Made by a program: the position numbers and the translations under genes
Shown here: positions 37,138 through 49,153 of the stretch, piece after piece
Position numbering within the stretch: the first letter of the stretch is position 1
Layout of the letters: every line of letters begins with the position of its first letter
Source of the DNA: Pohlia nutans
Lineage: Eukaryota; Streptophyta; Bryopsida; Bryales; Mniaceae
Reading direction: 5' to 3'
Assembly: GCA_022496805.1 (NCBI GenBank)
Contig: CM040096.1
Span: 11,657,501 to 11,721,500 of the forward strand
DNA length: 64,000 nucleotides
Notes under the pieces: model-generated
What the model was told of the DNA's origin: nothing
Database searches by the model: none
What the model saw: the letters and a program-made list of their open reading frames with translations, nothing else

Positions 37138-40100
37138 ATGGCGAAATCTGTGTCACGGCGGCCCAAGACACATGGGCGGAAGTCGCAGCAACCGCAACCT
37201 TTGTCAGATGAGGATGTTTCCGAGGCATCAGAGGAGATCGTGCGTGCTTCTAAAGCTGTGGATCACGTAAAGAAGAAGAAGAAGATGCCGACCAGCAGAG
37301 GAAGGGCAGCTGCAAATTGGTTGTCGATGCTTGTGTCGCTTATGTTTGGGATGTGGTGGCTTTCTCGCTATCAGACGGAGGTGTTACCTCCGCCAGTTTC
37401 TGAGAGAGCTGCGGGAATTAGGGGGTTTTCTGAAGAACGAGCTTACAGACATGTTAAAGCACTCACTTCTTTGGGACCTCATCCGGTGGGCAGTGATGCT
37501 CTGAATCGTGCCATCCAGGTACACCTGTCCTTTTGGTTTTTGTTTTAAGATTTTTCATTTAAAAAAAATTAATTGTTTTGGTTTGGAGGATTAGACTCTC
37601 ACACGACTCAAACAACATACCAGAGTCGGCTGCTTAAGAGGATTTTGAACAGTTGGAGCTCGCTAAACCCTTATCTATAGGTTTTGTGGCTGTTTCTTTT
37701 TATCTGCACTATGTGCTAGATCAGGTCGCAGAGACATAAGAGGATGTGATCACGTTCTAATCTATGGGGTTTGGGAAGCATTTAACCGTTTTGTTTTTTC
37801 TTTTCTTTTTGCAGTACGTGCTTGACCAGGTTACAGAGGTACAGGAGGCCGCGAATTTAGAGGCGGAGGTGGAGATAGATTACTTTCACTCAAGTCCAGG
37901 AGTAATCCAGCTAAAAAGGGGACTCTTTACAGGAAGGTCTTTAGTTTATTCTGGAATGAAGCATGTTGTTGTTCGTGTACACCCTAAATACGAGGATAGT
38001 GCTCTGGAGAACGCAATTTTGGTCTCTTCGCATGTCGACACAGTCATCACAGCCGAAGGAGCTGGGGATTGCAGCTCTTGTGTGGGTGTCATGCTTGAAT
38101 TGGTGCGGGCGTTGTCCCACTGGGCCCAAGGTTTCAGACACTCTGTCATATTTCTCTTTAATACAGGTAAAGTGAAATACTGTTCCTTTCCTTGGGTGGC
38201 GTCATTGCGATGCAATTGGCTGGTGTGTATCTAACTTAGATATAAAGTGCACACCCTAACTTAAATATCAAGTCCTTGCAACTTTGGCACATCGTCATGT
38301 GGCTATAGACGAGTTCCATGGTAACCTACTTAAGCAGTGGCAATGCCAACTTATTTGTACTAGATAGAGTACTCCATGGGTTCTGCTACGACATGTAGCG
38401 GGTGTATGCTATCTCCAAGTTGCAAAGCAACGAGGTGGTAGCATCCACCGACTACATGATGTGGCGAACCCATGGAGTACTCTATCTAGCATAGCCTACA
38501 ACACATGTCACACATTAGTAGAGACTTATTTTGAGGAGTACATCATGGAGAGTTGAGAATAGAAAGAGACGAGGAGGAGTTCTCTACAAAGATTTGGAAT
38601 ACACTACAAAGATTGTGTGCAGAGGAAAAGTACATTACGGGTTGTAACTGTACTGCTAAGAACCAATCTGAAGCTGCCACATCTGGTCTTGATTTCCTGG
38701 AATAGGCTATGTAATCTTGGCGTAGGAGCTCATGCTGAACTTTGAAGTTGTAGATTCTTGGGGCTTTTCATCTTATGAGTAGCAAGTATTTACGAAGCCA
38801 GGCTTCCATCATGCAGGTGAAGAAGAAGGTTTAATTGGGGCGCATAGTTTTATGACCCAGCATCCATGGAGAGAATCAATCCGGGGAGCTATAGATTTGG
38901 AGGCTATGGGAGTTGGTGGAAAAAGTTTCCTATTTCAAGGTGGTCCAGATAGGTGGCTAATTGACATCTTCGCCAAGGTGGCTAAGTGGCCTGCCACCAT
39001 GGTGCTAGCTCAGGACATATTCCATTCTGGTCTGGTGAAATCAGCTACGGACTTTCAGATTTACAGAGAAATCGCAGGCCTGTCAGGGCTTGATTTTACT
39101 TACATGGAGAATGTGGGTGTGTACCATACTAAAAACGACAAGTTGGAGCTTTTGCGACCAGGATCATTACAGCATTCTGGAGACAACATGCTGCCTTTCC
39201 TACGCGAAGTGGCCACATCATCAGAACTTGCATCTCGTAATATGTCATCTGCTCCAGGATTTTCCAACATGGACGTTGTTTACTGGGATATCTTGGGGTT
39301 ATACATGTTCACTTATACTCAGGACTTTGCGAAGCTTTTCCACCACTCCATCATGTATCAGCTTGTAGTACTCCAAGCCAGTGCCATTTACCTCTCAGGA
39401 GTTTATTCCCTGATTGCCGCTTGCTTAGCTTTCCTGACTATCTACCTCACATGGTGTTTTTCCATTGGTTTCACTCTCCTTGTTGCAATGATCATTCCAG
39501 CTATAGGCAGTGCGGCCATTCCGTTCTTGGCTAACCCCTGGTTAGTAATCCCACTGTATTGTGTTCCGGCTGCTATGGGTGCTTTGGTTGGCCATCATTT
39601 TGGCCATTGGCTTCTAGTTTTGTATCTTTGGCACGCTGATGAAGAGCAAGAAAAGAAGACGGCATCAAACCTCGTTAAACACGCTCCGGCCACAGTGATG
39701 TGGGAGGCAGAGAGATGGTTGTACAAAGCGGGGATCATGCAATGGGTACTTGTGCTTGGGTTGGTCACATGGGCCAAGGCTGGAGCTGCCTACTTAGCAC
39801 TTGCATGGGTGGTTGGCCCTACTCTGGCGTATGGGTTGCTGGAGATTCGTCTCTCACCTCGACAGGAACTGAGACAGCTGCGACATCTGACATTCTGGCT
39901 TGGTGTGTTTGCTCCAGCGGTTTTGACGGCTTTGCCAGCCTTCCATTTTCCTCGTATGGTTGTCAACTTACTAGTGAACTTTGACAGGTAACTTAACCCC
40001 TAAGCCTCTACTGTGTATTTTCTGAAAATTGGACCCCCTGTTGCAAATCATCTGTTTGTGTGAAAATGACTACAGTTTGACATGATCAACACTGTTGATC

Positions 40101-41373
40101 TTGTAGTATAGAACAAGAGCTTTAAAATGATGTATTGCAATCAGAATACCGAGGTAAAATGAGAAAATGCCACTGTTGCAAAGTTCGGTGATGTAGATGG
40201 CCATATTGGGTCTAGACAATCCAGAGCTTGTATATTTACAGTGTGGGCAGTGACTTGTTCTGCTGGACCAAGGGCTCTTTGTGAAGGAAAAGCATCAAGG
40301 GCTCTTTGAGCTGACATGCTATCGTACACCTCCTCCACAGCATGAACAAGTTCATCAATTGATCTGGGAGCATGCTCATGCTGAAGAGATTGAATAGCAT
40401 TAAAAAAATGCCAAATCTAAAACATTCATATTAGGACTATTTGGAGGTTGGCATACGAGTACTAACGAAGTTTCGCTTTCTCGACAGGAATCCTGGTGGT
40501 TTGCCGGAGTGGACGGGGAGTGTGATGATAGCCTGTGTATGTGCAGCCATCACAACGTTGATGCTTGTGTACATGCTTCCATACGTTCATCGTTCAGGAG
40601 GGCTTCCTTATGTTCTCGGAGCACTTGGAGCTTCATTACTGTTCTCTTTAGCAGCGGTTGCCCTCAGTGTCTTCCCAGCCTTCACTCCCAATGCAGGTCG
40701 AGCCATAAACGTGGTTCATGTTATCAACACCGATGAAGGTGAGTCGTTTCTGTCACTAGCATCTTTAACCATGGGCAGCTTGAAGGAAGAGGCAAAACAC
40801 ATGGATGACGCAGAGCTCGTGTGTAATCGAAACGGCACTCTGGACTTTGCAACCTACACGGTGAAATATGGATGTCAGAAACCTGTTCCACTGGATGAGA
40901 GTTTGTGGGAGGATCGACCTTCTTTGGTGGTGGTCAAAGATAAACAAGGTCCACCCAGAGTGACAACAGTACAGTTGAGTGCTGGGAAAGCTAAACGCTG
41001 GTTTCTTGCCATAAGTACAAACAAGGTATCAAGGCTGCAGCTAGAAGCTGATTCCGGTTCTCCATTGATACCTGCTAGTGATATTGATGGGGTGGATGGT
41101 TGGTATTACATCCAAAGCAACATAATTGGTGTCGGTGGCCCAAGCAAATTTTTGCTTACCCTTGAGTGGTCAAAGAATGCTACCGACCTGGATGCACCTA
41201 AGCTTGTGAAGCTGCGAACGGACGTTGACATTACCACACCGGAAGCTGCAAAGATGCTTGAGGATGTTCCTGACTGGTGTCTCAGCTTTGGAAAGTCCAC
41301 TTCACCTTACCCACTGGCGTATTTGGCAACCCTGCCAGTTGAATTCAACAAGCAATCTAATCGCCCGGTCTGA
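37138..41373 (+). CDS. ERMP1-like membrane metallopeptidase (family M28), 4 exons
   Basis: Exons: 37138-37518, 37815-38166, 38817-39987, 40488-41373; total 2790 nt, 929 residues, near the 904 of human ERMP1. A basic cytosolic tail with KKKKK is followed by one membrane segment (about 60-78). A lumenal M28 zinc peptidase domain comes next, with SSHVD (His200, Asp202), GAGDCSS (Asp212), GEEEGLIGAHSF (Glu246-248), DLEAMG (Glu273) and VYHTKND (His348). These are the expected two-zinc ligands and catalytic Glu. Exons 3-4 encode a run of hydrophobic segments (about eight), then a lumenal C-terminal domain. The family resides in the ER/Golgi membrane and is thought to trim peptides or proteins; substrates in plants are unknown. 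The start is the only upstream in-frame ATG and begins a basic N-terminus. No lesion seen. Confidence 0.92.
38360..38489. mobile_element. 130-bp palindromic MITE in ERMP1-like intron 2
   Basis: It starts CTAGATAGAGTACTCCATGG and ends with the exact reverse complement; the perfect terminal repeat is 24 bp. Pairing continues inward (CTACGACATGTAG with CTACATGATGTGG, TATGCTA with TAGCATC), so nearly the whole element folds into one hairpin. Superfamily unknown. Confidence 0.75.
39997..40210. mobile_element. TTAA MITE family B, copy 2 (ERMP1-like intron 3)
   Basis: TTAA (39993-39996) precedes CCCCTAAGCCTCTACTGTG. The interior is about 90 percent identical to the reverse complement of 31105-31351. 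The distal end (near CATATTGGGTCTAGAC) has lost its inverted repeat and TTAA. It begins 9 bases into the intron. Confidence 0.75.
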
Positions 41374-42884
41374 CCATAGGGGGTGTTGGACCTTTTTTGG
41401 TAACAAACTTGGTTTGTTACCAAATTAGGCACAATGTGATTTCTTCTTTCTCCAAAGTACCACCCCTGGAAGTGTTTTGGAATGCGATTCTGAAATCACC
41501 TTCTTCTGCGGCCCAGCTTTGACACCCCTCATGTGAGGTACACTTTTATATCACCAATCAAAACTTTACATGCAGAAAACCACCAATCACATTTGCACAC
41601 AAAAAGAAAATTCTATTGATGATAGTTGGTACTGGTTTTTCTCAAACCTTAGCGACCATAGGGTCCTCTTGACCATAGGGTCCTCTTGTTGATTGGATGA
41701 TTGTTTCATGACTGTTCCATTTCGTTTTCCAAGACCATTCCATTTTGTCCTAGTTTTTCACGTTCTTTCACGTCTTTTGAATGGTCGTTTTAGGATTGTT
41801 TCATTTTGTCTAGCCTTTCACGTTCTTTCACGTCCTTTGGATGGTCGTCCTATTGTTCCGTTTCGTTCTCCAAGACCATTCATTTTGTCTTCCTTCGTGT
41901 GAAGTAACTTAGCCTTTCACTTCCTTTCATGGCCTTTTATGTCGTCACTGATAGTGCGGAGAGAAACGCGACACTATTCTCTATAGATATTGAAATTTGA
42001 TATACTAGAGAGTGTGATAATGAGGAGTTCAGCATGTACATTGAAACCTTGAAAAGGGGTTGCAACCTGTAGATGGGTGTGCTATAGAAGTAGTCGACTA
42101 AGTTTTAATGTTTAAACCCGTACATGCCCTTACTCTCCTGATTTTGAATTTTGATTTGAAGGTTTGTGAAGATGTCTCATAAACAACTTAAGGACTAATT
42201 TGGTGTTCATACATGAACAAAAGTTGTAGATTTTGAATTTGATGTTAGATTTACCACCATGATGTAAAAAGTTTGAAATACATCTCTATCATTGACAATT
42301 TTATACTAAATTTATTGCATTTTTGGATATGTCGATTGGATATTGTTTCGTTAAAAGTGCATGTGTCATACAAAAAGTACACATGCTGAAATTTTGTACG
42401 TTTGAAGAACGTATAATCATATTTTACCTATATAAAGTGCCAAAATTGAATGTACATTACATAAAACAAATGTAGTGCGAATTTTAGAGGGGGTTGGGTA
42501 TATTTCACCCCCTTTAAATTTTAAAAAATGTAGTACGAATTTTAAAGGGGGTGGAAATGCAGTGCACATGGCACTAAAAATTAGTGCACATGGCTATGTG
42601 CACTTTTAACGAAACAAGTGTTAATTCAAAATAATAACAGTTGAATATGTTGCAGTGGAATATTTCAGAATTGTTTTTCGATGTTCATAGATTATTGTCC
42701 ATATGACCGGTTATTCAGGTTTCCTTGTTGAAGTGCAACCAGCTTTTGTCAAACTCAAACTCAGTGTCTGTCTTGATAAACTTTTGGGGATACAATGTCA
42801 CCAGCATCGCAGTTCCAGTCGAGTGAGTACATGTAGCACCTCCCAACATGAATTCAAGCCATTGGGTCGAGATGTTTTCTTCAG
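41374..42884. other. intergenic with degenerate tandem repeats
   Basis: At 41655-41690 GACCATAGGGTCCTCTT is repeated twice. At 41700-41900 an irregular unit of about 80-90 bp with TTTCACGTTCTTTCACGTC and GGATGGTCGT recurs. A short duplicated block, TTTTA(A/G)AGGGGGT(G/T)G, lies at 42480-42560. No gene recognised. Confidence 0.5.
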
Positions 42885-43106
42885 AGGTCAAATTAGGACC
42901 AAAAAGCTCATGTTTTTAGTTGTAGTTTTGAGTAGGTTATATGTGCACATCTTTTGTTTAATTTATTTGATTTTAGGATGTACACATGCAATGTTCTTCA
43001 CTGGTTTCAGTGATATAAAATTTGGTTCCATCTGAATTCTACTTTTCACTACATGATCAATTGAATGTGTCATTTTAAAACAATAAATTCTTTGGTCCTT
43101 TAGAGG
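42885..43106. mobile_element. MITE family A copy
   Basis: The right end TTTGGTCCTTTAGAGG precedes TTAA (43107-43110). The left end is degraded (CAAATTAGGACCAAAAAGC). The core ACACATGCAATGTTCTTCAC and GATATAAAATTTGGTTCC is family A. Confidence 0.6.
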
Positions 43107-44255
43107 TTAAATTGATGTGGGGAAGTAAGCATTTTTGACAACGTGAGAAAAGAATGAGAGATGAATACAACACACCGAGCTAGTCGATCATTGTACCATA
43201 GCACGGTCGCCACCTCGTGGACGAATATATTTTTTTTTTTTGAAAAATAAGGTTCACTCCTCAAAAAATGAATTTCTTGATTTTCGTTTTTGAGAAAAAA
43301 ATGATTAAAAATGGCCCAAATTAGTCCAAAATAGCTTAGAAATAGCAAAATATAGTTTAAATTAATTTATTCTATTTTCGTTCATTTGTCCTCATAATTT
43401 CCGATTTTTTTCGTTTATTTTTTTTTGGAATTTTTTTTGGCGAACTTGCTATGGTACAACGGTAATATCTGGTTAGATTCATGTAGTTATACATCTGTAT
43501 TGTAGCTTTCCAGAAGACTCGAGATTGGAACAACGTTGGAGATCTATCCACTTAGAGCTTTGTCCCTAAAATGGAATTAAGGTAGGCGTACCTTAACCCT
43601 TTAACGCGCTCACGTCGAGTATGTGGACGATGAATGATTTCAGCTTGCTGTATCTTGCAAAGTATGGATGATTTCTGTTCGTCAAAATTTTGGCAGTCAC
43701 TCCTGGGGGTTTTGAGTGTGTTGGTGTTGTTCATTTCTGTGTATAGCTTCATAATAATTAGTAAATGGATGGTGAAGTGATTCATGTCGATTTCTAGAGA
43801 AATTTCTGTGATGCTCGGCCTCCTCTGGGTAGAGGAAGCAATTCTTTCATTGTATTTTGGGCACTGGTTGGGCATTTCAGAAATGGCGGTTACTGAAGCT
43901 GCCCACAACGGAAGGTAAATAAAATTACACGCAACTTGGCTTTGCCTGCCGTCAGTAGCGTCTCCAAGCAAGCAATAAAAAATGCAAAACATATGTCTTA
44001 GATAATGGCAGTACGTCCAAATGGCATGCAACGAGAGGTTGAGATTTCTTCTTTCAAATTCAAATCAAGGAAGGCTACCGTATATCCTGTGAAGGCATTG
44101 AACAGCGTCGGCCAACTGATTACCACAATTGCACTTGGGCTACTACTTGTTTTGCAAATGTGTCTATTTCACAAGATCTAGATACTTGTCTAGAACAATG
44201 CGGACCAGTGATTACATCACAAGTGGATTGAGGCATTCAAGGCTGCCATGCATGA

Positions 44256-44915
44256 TTGCAACTGCAAAGTCATGAAATTTTTGCTGCGGCTATACACAGA
44301 AGTTATTCTCATGACATCAATGCATGCCAGGCTGAAAATTCAGGCCATAAGTACACATATATACTTTTGCTACTTCTGCTGTTCAAACATGTGAGCATGG
44401 GCGACACTGATCTTGCTAGCAGTCAGGAAGTGAGAGAGCATGCAGAGGAAGTCATTGTCGACTGGGCTAGACAGATCCAGGGAGCATCAGCATCGCAAAT
44501 TACAAACATCTTGAAACTACTAAATCCGAAGTATCTACTGCAGAGGAGAGTGAAACCAGGAATACAACGATCAAACATGCCTGAAGGTATTTGCTTTCTG
44601 TTCTACCATCATACGGCCCGTATTCTCGGTTGGGAAGACCGTCATCCCCGAGGAGATCCGCTTGGATTCAGTGAAGAAGTCTACGCCGTCGTCCGAGACG
44701 TCCTCACTCCTTGTCTTCACCGTTATGGCAGGAGAGGGCAACAACTGCCGACCTCCTCGGCAGAAGGGAGCAGCGACTGGACAACTGCAAAGAAGAGCAT
44801 CCGTAGCCACTCCCCGTCGAGGACACGCAGCCGCAAACGATACTCACAGTGCATCGACGCCACAGAGCACGAGCAGCCGCTGCAGCGGCCACGTGTCACG
44901 GACATAGAACCTTGA
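44256..44915 (+). CDS. ORF inside the piggyBac element, function unknown
   Basis: An open frame of 219 codons; the initiator may be the internal ATG at about 44397 (MGDTDLASSQEV). The middle is protein-like, with amphipathic helices and a well-mixed composition (EEVIVDWARQIQG, FYHHTARILGWEDRHP). The end is basic and Ser/Arg-rich (HSPSRTRSRKR), like a nuclear or DNA-binding tail. GC content is well above that of the flanking DNA. I do not recognise a family. It could be a 5' exon of the transposase gene or a separate accessory protein. Confidence 0.4.
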   Translation: MQLQSHEIFAAAIHRSYSHDINACQAENSGHKYTYILLLLLLFKHVSMGDTDLASSQEVREHAEEVIVDWARQIQGASASQITNILKLLNPKYLLQRRVKPGIQRSNMPEGICFLFYHHTARILGWEDRHPRGDPLGFSEEVYAVVRDVLTPCLHRYGRRGQQLPTSSAEGSSDWTTAKKSIRSHSPSRTRSRKRYSQCIDATEHEQPLQRPRVTDIEP

Positions 44916-45464
44916 GATGGGTATTGCAAAGACTAGGCCTTGAAGCCAGAGATATGTTATTGTTCAAGACTAGTTCGTGATGGGTATTGCCGTAGTTGTC
45001 CAGAGATAAGTTATTGTCCAAACTAGTTCGTGATGGGTATTGCCGTATTGTCCAGTGATAAGTTATTGTCCAAACTAGTTCGTGATGGGTATTGCCACCG
45101 ACATAGAACCTTCTAGAATACTTCTAGAAGTTCTATAGGTCCTTTGACTTTTAGGATCTTTCTAGATACTTCCTAGGGACTCTCATAGTCTCTAGGAAGC
45201 CCCTTCAGAAGCTTCCTTAGTACTAGTATATCTAGGGGACGAGATGAGGGACTCCTCACTCTCGTCAACACAAGTTTAGGAGCACCCTTGAGTGTGCCTT
45301 GTCTTGTATCTTGTTCAACTATCGATTAGTTCAATATACTTTCTTGAGAACCACTCTTGTGTACTATTGCACTTCTTGTTCTTGGGTCCTTGCTCATGTT
45401 CTTGCTCTTGTTGTCTTGTTGTCTTGTTCTTGAGTTCTTGTGTCCCTGACACCACGCAGTGAAG
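44905..45464. mobile_element. possible insertion (LTR-like) between the two upstream ORFs
   Basis: CGGACA occurs at both borders (44899-44904, 45465-45470), a possible 6-bp target duplication. The left part holds about three copies of a 52-53-bp tandem unit beginning TGATGGGTATTGCC (44916-45095). The right part has a TATA-like AGTATATC and a CTTGTTCTTG-rich stretch ending GTCCCTGACA, which looks like the 3' half of an LTR. No clear TG/CA ends, so the class is uncertain. Confidence 0.35.
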
Positions 45465-45486
45465 CGGACACGGTTCGCAGCATCAC

Positions 45487-46632
45487 ATGCTCAGGACGAA
45501 GCAACGACAGATGTGCAGAACGAGGTCCGTCCCCCAGAGCCCTGTTCCCAAATTTTGCAACGGCAGTAGTAGCATTGCGCCTGATGCAACTGATGTTGGT
45601 CTACGCCAACGCCGGAGGCCACAGTCACAGCAACGTCAAGAGCTCCCCGAAGCGGACATCATTGCACCGGTTCAAAACTTCATGACACTCCCACGCGCCA
45701 TCACACGGCCGGTACCAGTGTGCATGCCAAGCGTAGCAGTTCTCCGCTGTACTGAACACCACCCCCGCTTGCATGACTTCATTACTGGCCAAGCACTACA
45801 CTCCTACCAACCGTCCGGGTCGCGCGAGATTATGTATGTCGTGCAGTGCGAGGATGGTGAAATCCGCCACCTCCGATTTGGAGTCCTCGAAGTCATGTCA
45901 CCCTTGGGCAGCGTGGAACCACTTGACGAAGACGGCGATGCACTTGACGACGCGGACGAGAGTACTGGAGAGGGCCATGATTCTTCTTACAACCTTAGTG
46001 GCGCTGTGGAAGACGAAGTGATAGATTACTTGATAGAGATGGAAGGCGATTCTGCAAGTAGTGTACCTGCAGTCCGGCACCTGCCCACGCATGTAGTCCG
46101 AAGAAGTGCAGCAATACGGGATCCGAGGCCTGCATGTCCTGCCCCAACAGCAGACGTGCCACTGCCACGATTTCTGATAGTGCAGGATGAAGACAACGGA
46201 TCAGCAGCCTGTATTGGTACTACGCGCCACCGACGACGGGGACAACAGCATAGACAACGTCGAGGACGTGCAGCCTATGTCCATTCGGATCTACTGCCAT
46301 CGACATCTACAATGCCGGAGTCCACGGCGATTGCAGAAGAACGCCGGCCTGCCAACAACGAATCACTTGCAAATCCGCACGATGCCATTCCATTTCAGGG
46401 CCTGTATGCTGGAGGTGTGTCCGGAGCGGGCAATCATGCGGATCGTGGAACGGTACCTGCTGCCGTGGACCCTAGCGCAACGGCGAATTCTGGAGACCGT
46501 CCTCCCGAACCTGCACGTCCGCCGGCTTCGACGAGGCAGCGCTGCGCCCGTCCTCATCAACGGCCAGCTGTGGGAGCCCCTGCCCACATCTCCGTGACAG
46601 TCGCACAGCAACCACGAGTCCGTCGCGCACAG
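45487..46632 (+). CDS. candidate upstream exon of the piggyBac transposase gene
   Basis: Open for 382 codons to a good donor CACAG|GTAATG at 46632, phase 0. A phase-0 acceptor TTCACAG|GGA at 47573 leads into the transposase core, so splicing would fuse the two. The protein has a folded-looking middle (YVVQCEDGEIRHLRFGVLE), an acidic stretch (EPLDEDGDALDDADE) and an Arg/Pro-rich tail. An N-terminal acidic region is common in piggyBac transposases. Another frame over 46187-46597 is also open, so the frame choice is not secure. Confidence 0.4.
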
Positions 46633-47573
46633 GTAATGACTTTTCCGAGAGTGCTATTCTTGTCTCCTGTTTGTTGTCCATCTGCTTTGTTGGTTTCATG
46701 TGACCCTTCTGTTCCTCAAGTTTTGTAATCAGAAATTATTTTCTATAGTACCGTCCACCTAGTTCATTTAGAATTCGTATAGTTCTTAAATTTTTCCGTC
46801 ACACATGAATTAGTGGGAAGTACAGTGGCCGAAAACATAAAGAGGGATAGACTGAACTGTACAGTGACTGCAGGTTGTTCATAATTCATGATACAATGTA
46901 CATAACTTAGAAGCTTTGAGTGTCGTCTGCAGAAGTTGTAGTTCACAATAAGACCTACACAAACACTGGCTGTGGAAAGCTTGTGCCTTTCCCGTACTGA
47001 AGAGCATGTTCATACAAACACTGTGAGTCGTGGTTGCTATAACTTGCAATGGAAATAGTGTTCATATTTTGTCATCCCAACTCTATGATTGATGTTCTGT
47101 CGTCATAATTGTTTTCCTTCCAGTGAATTTTATAATGGCTATGAAGTTCATGTTCTATTTTCTGTCCCTGTACTTTTCTATTTTCTGTCACTGTCATTGG
47201 GTATTGTCTTTGAAATTCGAATCCACAATTTGTCCACAACTGGACTCTGTCACACTGTCATTGCTGTCATCTATATCCGTAGTGTTTATAAATTTCAGTA
47301 TGTGAATGCATTCTTTGAGAATCGAAATGAACGTACTGTATAGCACAGGTGGACCTACAGTATATCCAGTGGAACCGATATAAAATACGGAATACATTAC
47401 TGTGCTCAACTTGTGAACGTGGAGTGAATTATACTGGCAGTGACCATGATTGTAAGAATGGTTAGTACTAGGAAATGAAATTGTTGGGAACCTTGACAGT
47501 GGATTTCACGAACTAACAACCGGTATTTGGATTGAAGGTTCTAAAGGGTTCATGGATATGTGGTTGTTCACAG

Positions 47574-48891
47574 GGACGAGGACCATCGTTTAAGGATCTA
47601 TACTCAGAGGAAACGTGGACGTCCAAAACAGCGGATTATAGTCATGACGACATCGTATTCCAAGGAGGAGCATCTGGACCGACAGTGGGATTCGTAAGGC
47701 TTCCTGACAACTACGAAGCTCTATTTCGGAAATTCTGGTCTCATCGCACATTGGATAAAATTTGTCTCGGGACAAATCGGTACGCCAGCGAGGCACTCAC
47801 TGGGAAAGGCTACCCTATTGCGGGCCCGCGTTGGTGGCCTCTTCAAAAGGATGAACTGAAAGTGTTTTTGGGTTTGAGTTTGTTGATGGGCATTAAACGA
47901 CAGCCGAATCGGCGATGCTACTGGTCGAAGAAAATTGCGTCATTGTATTGTGCATACACTGCAAGTATTATGTCACGGCGTCGCTTTGAAGATATTTCAC
48001 GATGTTTGCATGTAGTCGATGATACTATCATGACAAGGGAGAGAACGGGCGACAAACTTTGCAAGATCCGATGGCTTTTAGATGAATTACGCGATAGTTT
48101 CAAACAGGAATGGAACTTACATCAACAAGTTACTGTGGACGAACTAATAGTTCGGTATAAGGGACTATTTTGTCCGATTCGTCAGTACCTTCCCAACAAG
48201 CCAACAAAGTGGGGGGTGAAGGTCTGGTGCTTAGCTGACGCGGTGTCCAAGTATGTGTATTCATTTGAAGTGTATACTGGAGCTGCCTTGACGGAATCAC
48301 TACGTACTGCTGGACGTGGTGAAGCGGTAACCGGCTATGAGGTTGTCAGCAAGCTCATGGAGGGATTGAATGGCATCCATCACATCGTGTTTACTGACAA
48401 CTTTTTCACGTCGCCAAAGCTGTACGTGGATTTGGCGCTCAAGGACACATATGCGTGTGGCACTGTCAAGGCTAATCGAATCGGGCTACCAAAAAGCATA
48501 ACAAACACGAAGGTTTTTGCGAAGTACCCTCAAGGAACTCTCGCTTGGCGAATGCACAATACCAAAAATTGTCCTCGGTCACGTGGGTGGACAAAAAACC
48601 GGTCATGCTCTTGTCTTCTTACTATCGGCCGGTGCCACTTCCTGGCGTTCAATGTACAGTTACGAGGCGCGTGGCGGGAATTGAGAAGAGTTTTGATACC
48701 TCGCCGATGCACAAGGCATACTCACAATGGATGCGTGGCGTCGACGTAGCAGACCAAATGCGCGGGACCTACAATTGTCAGGTACGCTCCCGGAAATGGT
48801 GGCATCGCCTATTTTATTTTCTGGTGGATGCGGCAGCAACAAATGCATTTGTCATGTAAAAGTCTATGGCTCAAACGCTTTGGCAACGACC
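47574..48891 (+). pseudogene. piggyBac transposase core (DDE_Tnp_1_7 type), frameshifted
   Basis: The family landmarks appear in order: FRKFWSHRTLDKI, WWPLQKDELKVFLGL, then TVDELIVRYKG with the first Asp (48138-48140), VFTDNFFTSPKLYVDL with the second (48396-48398), and MRGVDVADQMRG with the third (48743-48745), then KWWHRLFYFLVDAAATNAF. The frame shifts by one base near 48540-48560 and again near 48857, and the gene is cut by the copia element at 48897. All three catalytic Asp codons survive, but no full protein can be made as it stands. Confidence 0.88.
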
Positions 48892-48896
48892 AAAGA

Positions 48897-49153
48897 TATT
48901 GAAGGTAGTAGAAGATTGCACAAGGCACACACAAACACAAGGAATGCGTAGAAAGAGATGATCTTTACTCAAAGGCCTTCCACCTTAAGTAGTGTACACT
49001 TAGGAGGTCACCATGGCGAACCATATGGGATAACCCATCACAAGGACACTCTAGAGATCAGCCCATGCCTAACCCCTCCTCCCACACACCATTATTTAGC
49101 ACCCAAACCTCTTTGGCTTCTAGCAATACTACCCTACATCGTTTACCTCAATA
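48897..49153 (-). repeat. 3' LTR of the copia element
   Basis: 257 bp. On the plus strand it begins TATTGAAGGTAG and ends TTTACCTCAATA, so the terminal inverted repeat is TATTGA/TCAATA rather than plain TG/CA. It differs from the other LTR at three positions, all transitions. Element-strand sequence just before it, AAAGTGGGAG (49154-49163), is a typical copia polypurine tract. Confidence 0.93.

Noticed and set aside
46187..46597. 136-codon frame overlapping the upstream transposase ORF
   Set aside because: GC-rich DNA with two open frames; the 45487-46632 frame is longer and leads to an in-phase splice to the transposase. I am not certain and note the ambiguity in that entry.
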